Positions 8,458 to 17,046 of a stretch of 46,761 bases of DNA are shown here, in pieces. Below the pieces are notes generated by a model, which was given only the letters and a program-made list of their open reading frames with translations, was not told the origin of the DNA and did not search any database. The DNA is taken from NCBI GenBank assembly GCA_900551615.1, contig URWN01000010.1:1-46761 (forward strand), read 5' to 3'. The position numbers and the translations under genes are program-made. The DNA comes from an uncultured Clostridium sp. (GTDB lineage Bacteria > Bacillota > Clostridia > TANB77 > CAG-508). Each line of letters begins with the position of its first letter. The stretch's first letter is position 1.

Positions 8458-8988
8458 ATGAAAAAAAATATAATTTTAAAATTCATTATTTTTAGTGGAA
8501 TTTTTGTAATGATTTTAGGAACACTTTTACACTTTACATATGAATGGTCTGGAAATAATACATTTGTAGCTGCTTTTAGTGCAGTTAATGAAAGTACTTG
8601 GGAACATCTAAAATTATTATTTTATCCTATGTTCCTAACTACTATAATTGGTTATTTTTACCTTGGAAAAACTTCACCAAATTTTTTGTGTGCTAGATTA
8701 CTTGGTATATTAACTGCTATTTTATTTACAATTGTTTTCTTTTATACATATACTGGTGTAATTGGTACTAATTTTGCTTTTATTGATATAAGTATTTTCT
8801 TTGTTGCTGTTATTTTGGGTGAACTTGTTTCTTATAAAGTACTAGTTTCTAGTTTTGATTGTAATTCTAGTGTGGCTCTTGTGGGGATAATACTTTTGCT
8901 TGCTTGTTTTATTATTTTTACTTATTTTACTCCTGAAATTGGTTTGTTTAAAGATCCTGTTACTGGATTATTTGGAATTATTAAATAA
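8458..8988 (+). CDS. DUF6512-like integral membrane protein
   Basis: A 176-residue protein with about five hydrophobic segments and no soluble domain. It contains AFSAVNESTWEHLKLLFYPM, a motif I associate with the uncharacterised DUF6512 family; function unknown. The ATG at 8458 is chosen because AGGAGG (8446-8451) lies 6 bp before it; the longer reading begins upstream in the lepB promoter. It stands alone on the plus strand and ends at a bidirectional terminator. Confidence 0.75.
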   Translation: MKKNIILKFIIFSGIFVMILGTLLHFTYEWSGNNTFVAAFSAVNESTWEHLKLLFYPMFLTTIIGYFYLGKTSPNFLCARLLGILTAILFTIVFFYTYTGVIGTNFAFIDISIFFVAVILGELVSYKVLVSSFDCNSSVALVGIILLLACFIIFTYFTPEIGLFKDPVTGLFGIIK

Positions 8989-8999
8989 TAAAATATTTT

Positions 9000-9041
9000 A
9001 AAAAATGTAAGAAATTATATATTTAATCTCTTACATTTTTT
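9000..9041. terminator. Bidirectional terminator
   Basis: AAAAAATGTAAGA (9000-9012) and TCTTACATTTTTT (9029-9041) form a perfect 13-bp inverted repeat ending in a T-run in both directions. It separates the convergent genes 8458-8988 and 9045-11676. Confidence 0.88.
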
Positions 9042-9044
9042 ATT

Positions 9045-11676
9045 TTATTCTTTAGTTACGAGAACTGAACGGAACCCTACTTCACCTTGGTACCAGCCTC
9101 CATTGGATGCAAAAGCAAACAATCCACTTCCTGGAATATTCCATAAACATCCACCTTTGAGAGAAAAGCATTCCCATAAAACCTGATACACTGAATAGTT
9201 ATTATACCAGGATGTACATACATCACGTCCCGTAACTGTTGAAATTTCCCTTATTGCATCTCCATATATACTTATATTTTTTAAATAATTTGCTTTGCAA
9301 CCTTTATCAAAATCATTTGCACTGTTATCTATAGCACTATCATATGGATATACAGTTACATATTTTGAACTTTTTCCATTTACTAGTGTATTCATTAATG
9401 ATTTTCCGCAACTGCATTAAATTTGTATCACCATTATTTATGAGTCCCGTTGTTCTTTCCCATGCACCACCTGCCATATCATATACTCCATATATTGTTC
9501 CGGTTGAACTTGCTTTTGTTCCATTCTTTTGTGTCCAAACATATATATCTTCTTGTGTTCTAGAATTTATTTTTTCTACAGTTGTCAAAATCTGCTTTTC
9601 TTTTGATGATTTTCCTGAACATCCTGTTATGGCATATACAGAATTTGTTGTATCGTTTAAATTTGCATTATTCATACATATTTCTACATCATCTAAACCA
9701 TATTTACTTTGACCTAAATATGCAACTGCTCCCCACTCGCTGTTTTTTATTAAATGACTATCTGTTGAACTATTTAATCCATATATGTTTCCATTTTCAA
9801 CCAATGCCTTAGAAATATCAAATGCATCACTTGTACTTATAAGATTCATTGAATATGTCAAACCTTGAAATGTTGGATATTTTATTTTCACTTTTTCTTT
9901 GTTTGTTCCATAATAATTTGAAACTACTTCACTATAGCTGACTGAACTATCCTTTATTGTTGCAGTATTGTTTCCACCTGCATATCCTGCTTCAAATTTT
10001 GAAACCCATATTCCTGTTAATTCTTTATCCCATCCTCCATTTGCATAATTTATGCTACTTTCATTTGTAAATGCTGGATGTACTGTATATTTGTCTGTTT
10101 TACTAGCATCTGTTTCTATTATTTGTTCTTCTGATTTTTGCCTTTGTGCTGTTTGTATATTTCCATTTTTATCATAGTAATTATCTGTTGTTCCTATTAA
10201 AAATACTATATCTATTTTTCCACCTTTTGATTTATCATTTTGGTCATTATATATTATTTTATATGCATATCTTGGTATCCATACCCACATACTTCCATCC
10301 TGTGTTTGCGCATTTGCCCATTTTTTCGTTGTATAATTATACCAATTTGAGTCTGTTGTTGTTGTTTTTATTGTTGTTCCTTCTTGTGTATCTGTTGGAT
10401 CTGTAAATTTTATTGGTGACATTCCTGTCATTATTTCTGGACTGTTTCCTTCCTTTTCTGTCATTACTGCTTTGCTATCACTTATATTTCCAGCTTTATC
10501 TTTTACCCAAATATAATATTGTGTTTGTGGATTTAATCCGGTTATTGTTTTTTCTAATCTACTTGTTTTTTCTATATCTATAAAATTTGCTGGTTTACTA
10601 TTCGTTGTTGTTAATGCATAACCTATAATTCCAGATGTTCTACTATATTCTGAATTTTCATCTTTTGAATCTACCGCTTTTATCTTTATTGTACTTGGGG
10701 TTGTTACTGTTTCATCTATTTCTGGCTTTTTCTTATCTATATTTGTTATTGCATACACTTGAGGTATTGAACTATAATTTTTTCCATCAAATATTCTTAC
10801 ATATAAATTTCCATTTTCTATAAATGTTACTGTCATATTTTCAGTCCAGTTTTGTCCGTCTATGCTTGTTTGAACTTTATATCCTTGTTCTACTTCTCCT
10901 GGTATTACTTTTACTACTACATTTTGATTTGTATCTTCCTTTGGTTCGACCTCAAATGCTACATTTGAAGTTGGTACTTCTACTGTTTCTACTTCTTTCT
11001 CACATTCTGCCTTTTGTCCATTTTCTGATATAACTACTACTTTTATTCTATATTTTTTGCTTTGCTCTAAATTATCAAATATATATTCCTTATCATTTGT
11101 CACTTTGTTTGCTTCACTATAGCTACTTTCATCACTACTTCTTATATAATATTCTATTCTTCCTGCTGTATATCTTTTTGTTGATACTTTGATATTTATT
11201 GATTTTGTTGTTGCAGTAGCTTGAAAATCTACATATGGTATTATTTTACCTACTTCTCCTATAAATCCTTGTTCATCCATAGATACTTTGTACATATCAT
11301 TGTCTACTATTACATTAAAATATGGTGGTACTTTTCCTCCATCTTCTTCTGTACTTAGTTCTCCATCTACATCTATGTCCTTTCCTAGTTTTTTTAATTC
11401 TTGGCTTTTTTCTGCATTTTTTCTTGCAACTTCTAATATTTCTTCATCTTTTTTATTATAATTGTTAGTCTGTGCTTCCATTAAATTCATACTAAGCCAT
11501 TCTGTAATTTGACTTCTTTTTGTTTCTAATTTTGCTTTATTGGCCCTTTCAAATATCCCAGTATGAGTTAACCCTTGTATTGATATAGTTGCTAATATAA
11601 GTAATATAATTATTGTTATTACTAATGCTACTAATGTTATTGCTTTTTCTTCCTTAATTTTTTGTAACCTCTTCAT
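9045..11676 (-). CDS. Pilin-like/FN3/SUMF1-like surface protein, interrupted by +1 frameshift at CGG
   Basis: The N terminus is a prepilin-like signal (KEEKA then ITLVALVITIIILLILAT), followed by a stalk, two or three fibronectin/Ig-like segments (about 145-410) and a SUMF1/formylglycine-enzyme-like (C-type-lectin-like fold) domain from about 440, with MWVWIPRYAY, YDMAGGAWERTTG and a final NGGWYQGEVGFRSVLV. The reading frame breaks at the CGG at 9406-9408: codons up to 9409 are in one frame (756 codons) and the last 120 residues are in the +1 frame from 9407. Skipping the C gives QLGKSLMNTLVNG and an 876-residue protein. Catalytic sulfatase-modifying cysteines are not evident, so a ligand-binding role is more likely than enzymatic. 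ATG 11676 follows AAGGAGG. Confidence 0.8.
9406..9408 (-). other. CGG frameshift site, pilin-like gene
   Basis: Zero-frame context is CAG TTG CGG AAA ATC. Omitting the C at 9408 gives TTG GGA AAA TCA and opens the frame that encodes the conserved C-terminal end. Without the shift translation stops after about 21 further unrelated codons. Deleting one A of the following AAAA run would also restore the frame. Confidence 0.75.
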
Positions 11677-11702
11677 ATGTACCTCCTTAAATTCATAGCA
11701 AC

Positions 11703-11731
11703 ATTATACTGGTTATATAACCAATAGTCAA
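11703..11731 (-). promoter_or_regulatory. Promoter with palindromic operator, pilin-like gene
   Basis: On the minus strand TTGACT (11726-11731), a 17-bp spacer and TATAAT (11703-11708). The spacer is almost filled by the perfect 14-bp palindrome TGGTTATATAACCA (11710-11723), a classic layout for repression by a small HTH dimer such as the divergent product at 11814. Confidence 0.8.
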
Positions 11732-11759
11732 GTATCCATAAAAAAATATATAATTTTTT

Positions 11760-11772
11760 TATACTTAGTATA
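11760..11772. promoter_or_regulatory. Second palindrome near the HTH gene
   Basis: TATACT-T-AGTATA is a perfect inverted repeat about 40 bp upstream of the HTH start. It could be the HTH gene promoter region or a second, autoregulatory operator. Confidence 0.45.
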
Positions 11773-11813
11773 AAAAGTATAGATTAAAAAATAATATTTA
11801 TAAGGTGATTAAC

Positions 11814-12065
11814 ATGGTTAAAGTAAAAATGGAAAATGGATATTATCTTTTTAAATTAGATAATATTTTAAAAGAAAGAAATATTAGTATTAATAAATTA
11901 ATGAGAGATACAAACACAGATTTTAAAGTTTTAAAAAGAATGATGACAGGCGAACTAGTTAGATTTGATATTTTTGTCATGTCAAGACTATGTAACTATT
12001 TTGATTGTTCACTAACAGATATAATTGAATACTTTCCAAATAAAAATCGGAATTTAGAGCCCTAG
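11814..12065 (+). CDS. Small Cro/C1-type HTH regulator (paralogue of 849-1055)
   Basis: An 83-residue HTH protein (ISINKLMRDTNTDFKVLKRMM recognition region, then LCNYFDCSLTDIIEY). ATG 11814 is preceded by AAGGTG with the same spacing style as its paralogue at 849; the in-frame GTG at 11805 is part of that ribosome site. It is divergent from the large pilin-like gene and probably binds the palindrome in its promoter. Codon 79 is CGG (12048-12050), inside the terminator arm; a shift there would give NKNGI and stop, so the exact C terminus is uncertain but unlikely to matter. Confidence 0.78.
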   Translation: MVKVKMENGYYLFKLDNILKERNISINKLMRDTNTDFKVLKRMMTGELVRFDIFVMSRLCNYFDCSLTDIIEYFPNKNRNLEP

Positions 12066-12084
12066 ACCCTTAATCCCGATTTTT
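12042..12084. terminator. Bidirectional terminator
   Basis: AAAAATCGG (12042-12050) pairs with CCGATTTTT (12076-12084). It overlaps the 3' ends of both convergent genes, the HTH gene and the histidine kinase gene. Confidence 0.75.
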
Positions 12085-13403
12085 TATTGTTTTGTTGGTA
12101 TACGAATTACAACTTCCGTACCTTCTCCAACTTTACTTTTTATATCAATACTTCCACCATTTTTATCCAAAATTTCCTTTGCAATTGAAAGTCCTAAACC
12201 AGTACCACCCATTTCTCTAGTACGTGCTTTATCAACTCTGTAAAATCTTTCAAATATTCTAGATAAATCGTCTTCTGGAATTCCTATTCCATTGTCAAAT
12301 ACTTTTATATACGCATCATTGTAAACAAAACCTACATAAATTTTTATCTCACCATTATCTGGTGTGTATTTTATACTGTTTGTTAAAATATTTAAAACTA
12401 CACGTTCAATATCATCTTTATCTGCATATACTGGTGGTACATCTGCAGTAACAAATGAATTTACTGTGTGCCCTTTTTTCTTTATTTCAATAGCCAACTT
12501 TTCTTGACATTGCTTTACTAAATCTCCTAAATCAAATGTTTCTTTTTGTGTTTTCTTTTTGTTACTATCATATCTAGAAAGTGTTAATAAATCTGTTACT
12601 AAACGGGCCATTCTTCTAGATTCTGAAGCAATAACATTTAAAAATTTAGTTTGAGTTTCTTCATCATATCCACCTTCTAAAAGTGTGTCTGCATATCCCA
12701 TAATAGATGTTATTGGTGTTTTTAATTCATGAGATACATCTGCTACTAATTCTTTTTGCATATTATCTAGTTTTACGTGTTCCGTAATATCTTGTATCAC
12801 AGCAATTACACCATCTGGTCTTTCATCTTCATTCTTAAATGGTGCAAATAATACTTTTACATACTGATCATCTACTTGAATTCTTTGTTCTGTAGATGTC
12901 CAACTTTCTAAGTAAATTACTTTTTCCATATTTATATCTAATTTAAATTTTCCAAATATATCATCAAATGTATTATCTTCTGGACTTATGCTTAAAAATT
13001 TCTTTGCAGCTGGATTTATTAATATAATTTCACCTTGCATATTAAATGCAATAATTCCATCTGTCATATGTAACAAAATTGTTTCTATTTGATTTTTTCT
13101 TGATGATACTTCATTTAGCTTGTCCTTTAATTCTGCTCTTTCATCACTTCTTATGTATTTATTTTTAGGACAAATTACAAACTTTGATAAATATACTGAA
13201 ATTACAATTACAGCAATAACATATACACTAATTATTATAGATACATTTTTTTTAGCTTGTATTAATACTCTACTTTCTTGTTCATTGATAAGTTGTGGTA
13301 TTTGAGCTAAGGAATTTATATATAAAAATCCCAAAGTCCCTATTAAAATTAACCCTATTAATACAGAAATTAGTATAATTTTAGATTTTATATTTTTATA
13401 CAT
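12084..13403 (-). CDS. Membrane sensor histidine kinase (WalK/PhoR type)
   Basis: A 439-residue kinase: membrane helices at about 8-29 and 54-72 with a short 24-residue outer loop, a PAS domain (about 105-205, including the GIIAFN and DGVIAVIQDIT segments), HisKA with phospho-acceptor His225 in VSHELKTP, and a HATPase domain (NSIKYTPDNG, DNGIGIPEDDLSRIFERFYR, GTGLGLSI). The tiny outer loop suggests membrane or cytoplasmic sensing rather than ligand capture. No response regulator is next to it. It is 22 bp downstream of murG, so it may be co-expressed with the cell-wall cluster and respond to envelope state; that is inference. Confidence 0.9.
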   Translation of the reverse strand: MYKNIKSKIILISVLIGLILIGTLGFLYINSLAQIPQLINEQESRVLIQAKKNVSIIISVYVIAVIVISVYLSKFVICPKNKYIRSDERAELKDKLNEVSSRKNQIETILLHMTDGIIAFNMQGEIILINPAAKKFLSISPEDNTFDDIFGKFKLDINMEKVIYLESWTSTEQRIQVDDQYVKVLFAPFKNEDERPDGVIAVIQDITEHVKLDNMQKELVADVSHELKTPITSIMGYADTLLEGGYDEETQTKFLNVIASESRRMARLVTDLLTLSRYDSNKKKTQKETFDLGDLVKQCQEKLAIEIKKKGHTVNSFVTADVPPVYADKDDIERVVLNILTNSIKYTPDNGEIKIYVGFVYNDAYIKVFDNGIGIPEDDLSRIFERFYRVDKARTREMGGTGLGLSIAKEILDKNGGSIDIKSKVGEGTEVVIRIPTKQ

Positions 13404-13425
13404 TTTTCATTCTCCTTATAAATTG

Positions 13426-14544
13426 TTATTTCTTCACCAATTTTAAAACTTCTTTATAAATCTTATCCTCTACATCATGAGTAGAAACTTTAAGAGCATT
13501 TTTTGACATTTGTACTTCTATATTTTTATCTAAAACTATTTTTTCTATTTGTTCATTTAAAATTTTATCATTTAATTCATCATTTAATATAATCTTTGCT
13601 GCTCCAACATTTTCCAAAACCTTTGCATTATGAAATTGATGGTCACCACTAACATTTGGTAACGGAATCAAAATTGAAGGTTTACCCAAATTTGAAATCT
13701 CTGTAATTGTCATTGCACCACTTCTTGCAACAATCAAATTAGAAACATTCATAATTTCTTCCATATTGTAAATATATGGAACAATTTTAGCATTTTCAAT
13801 ATTATTTATATTAATATTCTTATCCAATAATCTTTCTTTAATAATATCATATTGTTTTGGACCTGTAGCCCACATAATTTGATAATCTTTATTTAATTTA
13901 TTTTTTAAAATACCTAAAATTGCTTCATTAATTTTTTGAGCCCCTTGACTTCCACCAAATATTAATACAATTGGCTTAGTCTCATTAAGCCCTGCTTTTT
14001 TTATTATTTGTAACTTTTCATTAATTCCATAATCTTTTTTAACAATTTTTACTGGTGTTCCTGTACACACAATATTTTTCGCATTTTTAATTCGAGCTTT
14101 TGCATCTTCAAAAGAAACTAAAATTGTATCCGTTTTCTTAGCTAGCATTTTTACTGCTTTACCTGGAAATGCATTACTTTCATGTAATAATGTTGGAATA
14201 CCTAAACTATGTGCAGAAGAAATTGTTGCTCCACAAATATATCCACCTGTTCCTATTACTATATCAGGTTGAAATTCTTTAATTATTTTTTTAGCCTCTC
14301 CAAGTCCTTTAAATGTTTTATACATTTTTTTGATATTTTCAATTGATATTTTTTTACTTAATCCATAAGCATCAATTGTTTTCAATTCATAACCAGCCCT
14401 TGGAACCAAATCATTTTCTAGTCCTCTTGTTGTTCCAATAAAAATTATTTTCGAATCTTTTTCTTCTTCTTTTATTTTATTTGCAATTGCAAGACCAGGG
14501 TTTATATGTCCCCCTGTACCTGCTGCAGCAATAATGACTCTCAT
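13426..14544 (-). CDS. murG: Lipid II synthase (GlcNAc transferase) MurG
   Basis: A 372-residue GT28 glycosyltransferase that adds GlcNAc to lipid I at the inner membrane face, giving lipid II. The N-terminal loop AAAGTGGHINPGLAIA, the GGSQGA motif and the acceptor/donor region with SNLIVARSGAMTI and PSILIPLP are all present. Length is normal. The start at 14544 follows AAGGAG at 14552-14557; the REP doublet lies just 3 bp further upstream. Confidence 0.95.
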   Translation of the reverse strand: MRVIIAAAGTGGHINPGLAIANKIKEEEKDSKIIFIGTTRGLENDLVPRAGYELKTIDAYGLSKKISIENIKKMYKTFKGLGEAKKIIKEFQPDIVIGTGGYICGATISSAHSLGIPTLLHESNAFPGKAVKMLAKKTDTILVSFEDAKARIKNAKNIVCTGTPVKIVKKDYGINEKLQIIKKAGLNETKPIVLIFGGSQGAQKINEAILGILKNKLNKDYQIMWATGPKQYDIIKERLLDKNININNIENAKIVPYIYNMEEIMNVSNLIVARSGAMTITEISNLGKPSILIPLPNVSGDHQFHNAKVLENVGAAKIILNDELNDKILNEQIEKIVLDKNIEVQMSKNALKVSTHDVEDKIYKEVLKLVKK

Positions 14545-14559
14545 AACACTCTCCTTAAG

Positions 14560-14707
14560 AAAAGGGAATTAGGGACGTTCCTTAAAATCCCTTTTTTAGG
14601 GATTTAGGGACACTCCTATATGCCCTTTATCTATATTTTAATATTAAAAGGGATGTCCCCTTTTCCCTTTAAAAAGGGATTTTAAGGAACGTCCCTAATT
14701 CCCTTTT
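14560..14707. repeat. REP doublet (REPIN-like), non-autonomous
   Basis: A 148-bp element with a perfect 37-bp terminal inverted repeat (14560-14596 and 14671-14707), each end starting AAAAGGGAATTAGGGACG. Its left half matches the left REP of the RAYT unit (AGGGATTTAGGGACAC) and its right half matches the right REP (GGGGACA-CCC), so it looks like a RAYT unit without the transposase. It lies between ftsW and murG, and one end encodes the ftsW stop in the shifted frame. Confidence 0.9.
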
Positions 14708-15832
14708 GCACCAGCACGAGAAATATTAAGCAGTACTCCCATCTCACACAACAATATAAATAATGCTGTACCACCGGTAACTAAAGAATGGTAATGGCAT
14801 ACCTGTTGCAGGCATTGATGATGTAACAACTGCAACATTTATTATAACTTGTATAGCTACTAAAGATGTAATTCCAATAGCAATTAAACTTCCAAACATG
14901 TCTGGGGCTTTCATTGCAATTAATACCCCTCTCCATATAAATACTGCAAATAGTATTAATACAACTGCACATCCAACAAATCCAAGTTCTTCTGCTAATA
15001 TTGAGAAAATAAAGTCATTGTGTGGTTCTGGTATATACAAATATTTTTGTTTACTATCTCCTAAACCTACTCCAAATAAACCACCTGAACCTATTGCGTA
15101 CAAGCTTTGAACAACTTGCCATCCATCACCTCTAATGTCTTGCCATGGATTCATAAATGTTACAAATCTTTTTAGTCTGTATGGTTCTATTGCAATAAGT
15201 AATGCAAGCCCTGGAGCTCCAACACCTAAACCTGTTAATGCAAAATGTTTAAACTTGCATCCTGCAACAATCATCATTATACAAACAATTCCTATTATAA
15301 CCATAGATGCACTTAAGTGTGGCTCTAATAATAACAATCCTATAATTGGTACAAGATATAACATGTGCTTTACTAAACCTTTCCAATATAAGGGTAATTC
15401 GTCTCTATCTTTTAACAACATGCCTGCATAGAAAATTATCATTAAAAATTTAACTAATTCTGATGGTTGAAATGAAAATGTTTCTGTTATTTTTATCCAT
15501 CTTTTTGCACCATTTACTTCTGTTCCCATAACCTTTACTGCAATTAATAATAAAATTGAAATCCACCATGCATGTTTATAAAATTTTTGGTAAAACCTAT
15601 AATCAATTTTAGAAATAAATACCATTGCTATTATTCCTAAAATTGCAAATAACAACTGTTTTGAAAAATAGGCATAACTGTTACCACTTTCTGAAAGTGC
15701 TGATGGTGAACTTGCTGATAATACCATAACTAATCCTATTCCAAGTAATAATAATATTGTTATTACCAAAGTAAAATCAATTGGATTATTTAAGAAACTT
15801 GAAAAAGTTTTTTCTTTTTTCTTTTTGGCCAT
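14695..15832 (-). CDS. ftsW: Lipid II polymerase FtsW/SpoVE (SEDS), +1 frameshift at CGG
   Basis: A SEDS-family polytopic membrane glycosyltransferase that polymerises lipid II with its partner class B PBP (ftsI here). About ten hydrophobic segments are present with the family motifs GAKRWI, PHNDFIFSILAEELG and GMPLPFFSY. The uninterrupted frame stops at 14744 with the nonsense tail RWYSIIYIVV, where the family has SYGGTAL. Skipping the C of the CGG at 14774-14776 gives SYGGTALFILLCEMGVLLNIS and ends at TAG 14695-14697 inside the REP doublet, 378 residues in all. MurD and MurF are not encoded between the dcw genes here. Confidence 0.9.
14774..14776 (-). other. CGG frameshift site, ftsW
   Basis: Zero-frame context AGT TAC CGG TGG TAC. 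Dropping one C gives AGT TAC GGT GGT ACA, encoding SYGGT, the strongly conserved end of SEDS helix regions. The predicted residue at the shift is Gly. Confidence 0.85.
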
Positions 15833-15846
15833 TTATAATCCCCCTA

Positions 15847-16836
15847 CTACACTATTTTTAACCCTACAAAACATGCAATCAATGTTACTAATGAAAATAC
15901 TACAACTACTTTATTTTCTTTCCATCCAGATAACTCAAAATGATGATGTATTGGAGTCATTTTAAATACTCTATTTCCTGTCTTTTTAAAGTATGCAACT
16001 TGTATTATAACAGATAATGTTTCCAAAACTGGAATTATTGCTATCAAAAGTAATAATAATGGCATTTTTAAATATAAAGCTAATCCTGAAATTACTCCTC
16101 CAAGCATTAATGACCCTGTATCTCCCATAAATACTTTTGCAGGATGTAAATTAAACATTAAAAATCCTAATGTCGCACCAATTACAATACTTCCAAATAT
16201 TGATACTTCATAAACTTGACTGCTAATCCCTATAACAGTTAAACATGTTATAATTATTGCAGAAACACTTGAAGATAATCCATCTATTCCATCTGTAAGA
16301 TTTATAGCATTTGTTGTGGCAAGTATAACAATAACTGCAAATGGAATATATAAAAATTCTGGAATATTTACATACATTTTCCAAATTGGTATATATGTTT
16401 CTGTCCCTATTTTAAATCCATATATTAAAAACAAAACATATACAACAGCTATAATTAAAAGTCCTAACATTTTATAACTAGGTTTTAATCCTTCTGTATT
16501 TTTCAAAACTAATTTTTTAAAATCGTCTATGAAACCTATCAATCCATAACCAATAGTTATCAATAACATTGGTAACAATTTTTTTGCTATTTCTTCATTA
16601 CCTGATAAATGCAAAAATATGTATGTACCTGTAACTGCAATAATTATTGCAATTATCATTATTATTCCTCCCATTGTAGGAGTTCCCTGTTTTTTTAAAT
16701 GTGATGCAGGTCCATCATCTCTTTCTATTTGACCTACTTTTAATTTTTTTAATATTGGTATTGTTATTAATCCACAAATGACTGCAATAACAAATGTTGC
16801 CAGCAATACTTTTATTTCCAAATCCAATCTAATCAA
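15847..16836 (-). CDS. mraY: Phospho-MurNAc-pentapeptide transferase
   Basis: A 329-residue polytopic enzyme that moves phospho-MurNAc-pentapeptide from UDP to undecaprenyl phosphate, making lipid I. Signature motifs are visible: GTPTMGGI, IDDFKK, NLTDGIDGL, FMGDTGSL and the MTPIHHHFE histidine motif near the C terminus. There is no ATG at the start; TTG at 16836 or TTG at 16827 are the candidates, with AAAGG a short way upstream, the second having the better spacing. ftsW starts 14 bp after its stop. Confidence 0.93.
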   Translation of the reverse strand: MIRLDLEIKVLLATFVIAVICGLITIPILKKLKVGQIERDDGPASHLKKQGTPTMGGIIMIIAIIIAVTGTYIFLHLSGNEEIAKKLLPMLLITIGYGLIGFIDDFKKLVLKNTEGLKPSYKMLGLLIIAVVYVLFLIYGFKIGTETYIPIWKMYVNIPEFLYIPFAVIVILATTNAINLTDGIDGLSSSVSAIIITCLTVIGISSQVYEVSIFGSIVIGATLGFLMFNLHPAKVFMGDTGSLMLGGVISGLALYLKMPLLLLLIAIIPVLETLSVIIQVAYFKKTGNRVFKMTPIHHHFELSGWKENKVVVVFSLVTLIACFVGLKIV

Positions 16837-16885
16837 ACCTTTCTTTTTTATGTCTTTTGTTATATTTATTTTTTAATAATTTTAT

Positions 16886-17024
16886 TTGATAATATATTGT
16901 TTTTGAAATACCGCGTAAGCGACCAAACGAGCATAAGCGAGTGCGAATTGGAGCAATCTACATAACAGCTTTTTTGAATATGGAGATTGCGACACCAAGG
17001 TATAAAAAAACAATATATTATCAA
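16886..17024. repeat. MITE-like or structured element between murE and mraY
   Basis: A 139-bp segment bounded by a perfect 19-bp inverted repeat (16886-16904 and 17006-17024, TTGATAATATATTGTTTTT) that continues imperfectly through ATACC. The inside is markedly richer in G+C than the surroundings, with GCGTAAGCG, GCATAAGCGAG and GAGCAATCTAC near one end and GATTGCGAC near the other. It contains no gene. It could be a miniature transposable element or a folded RNA within the murE-mraY transcript. Confidence 0.7.
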
Positions 17025-17046
17025 GAATAAAATTTATAAATTGCCA

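Noticed and set aside
9045..9395. Separate small gene starting MNTLVNGKSS
   Set aside because: No ribosome site at its start, and its sequence is the C-terminal end of the SUMF1-like domain of the upstream gene in the +1 frame.
9045..11676. Diversity-generating retroelement target, given the lectin-like fold
   Set aside because: No reverse transcriptase, template repeat or A-rich variable region is visible in the window.
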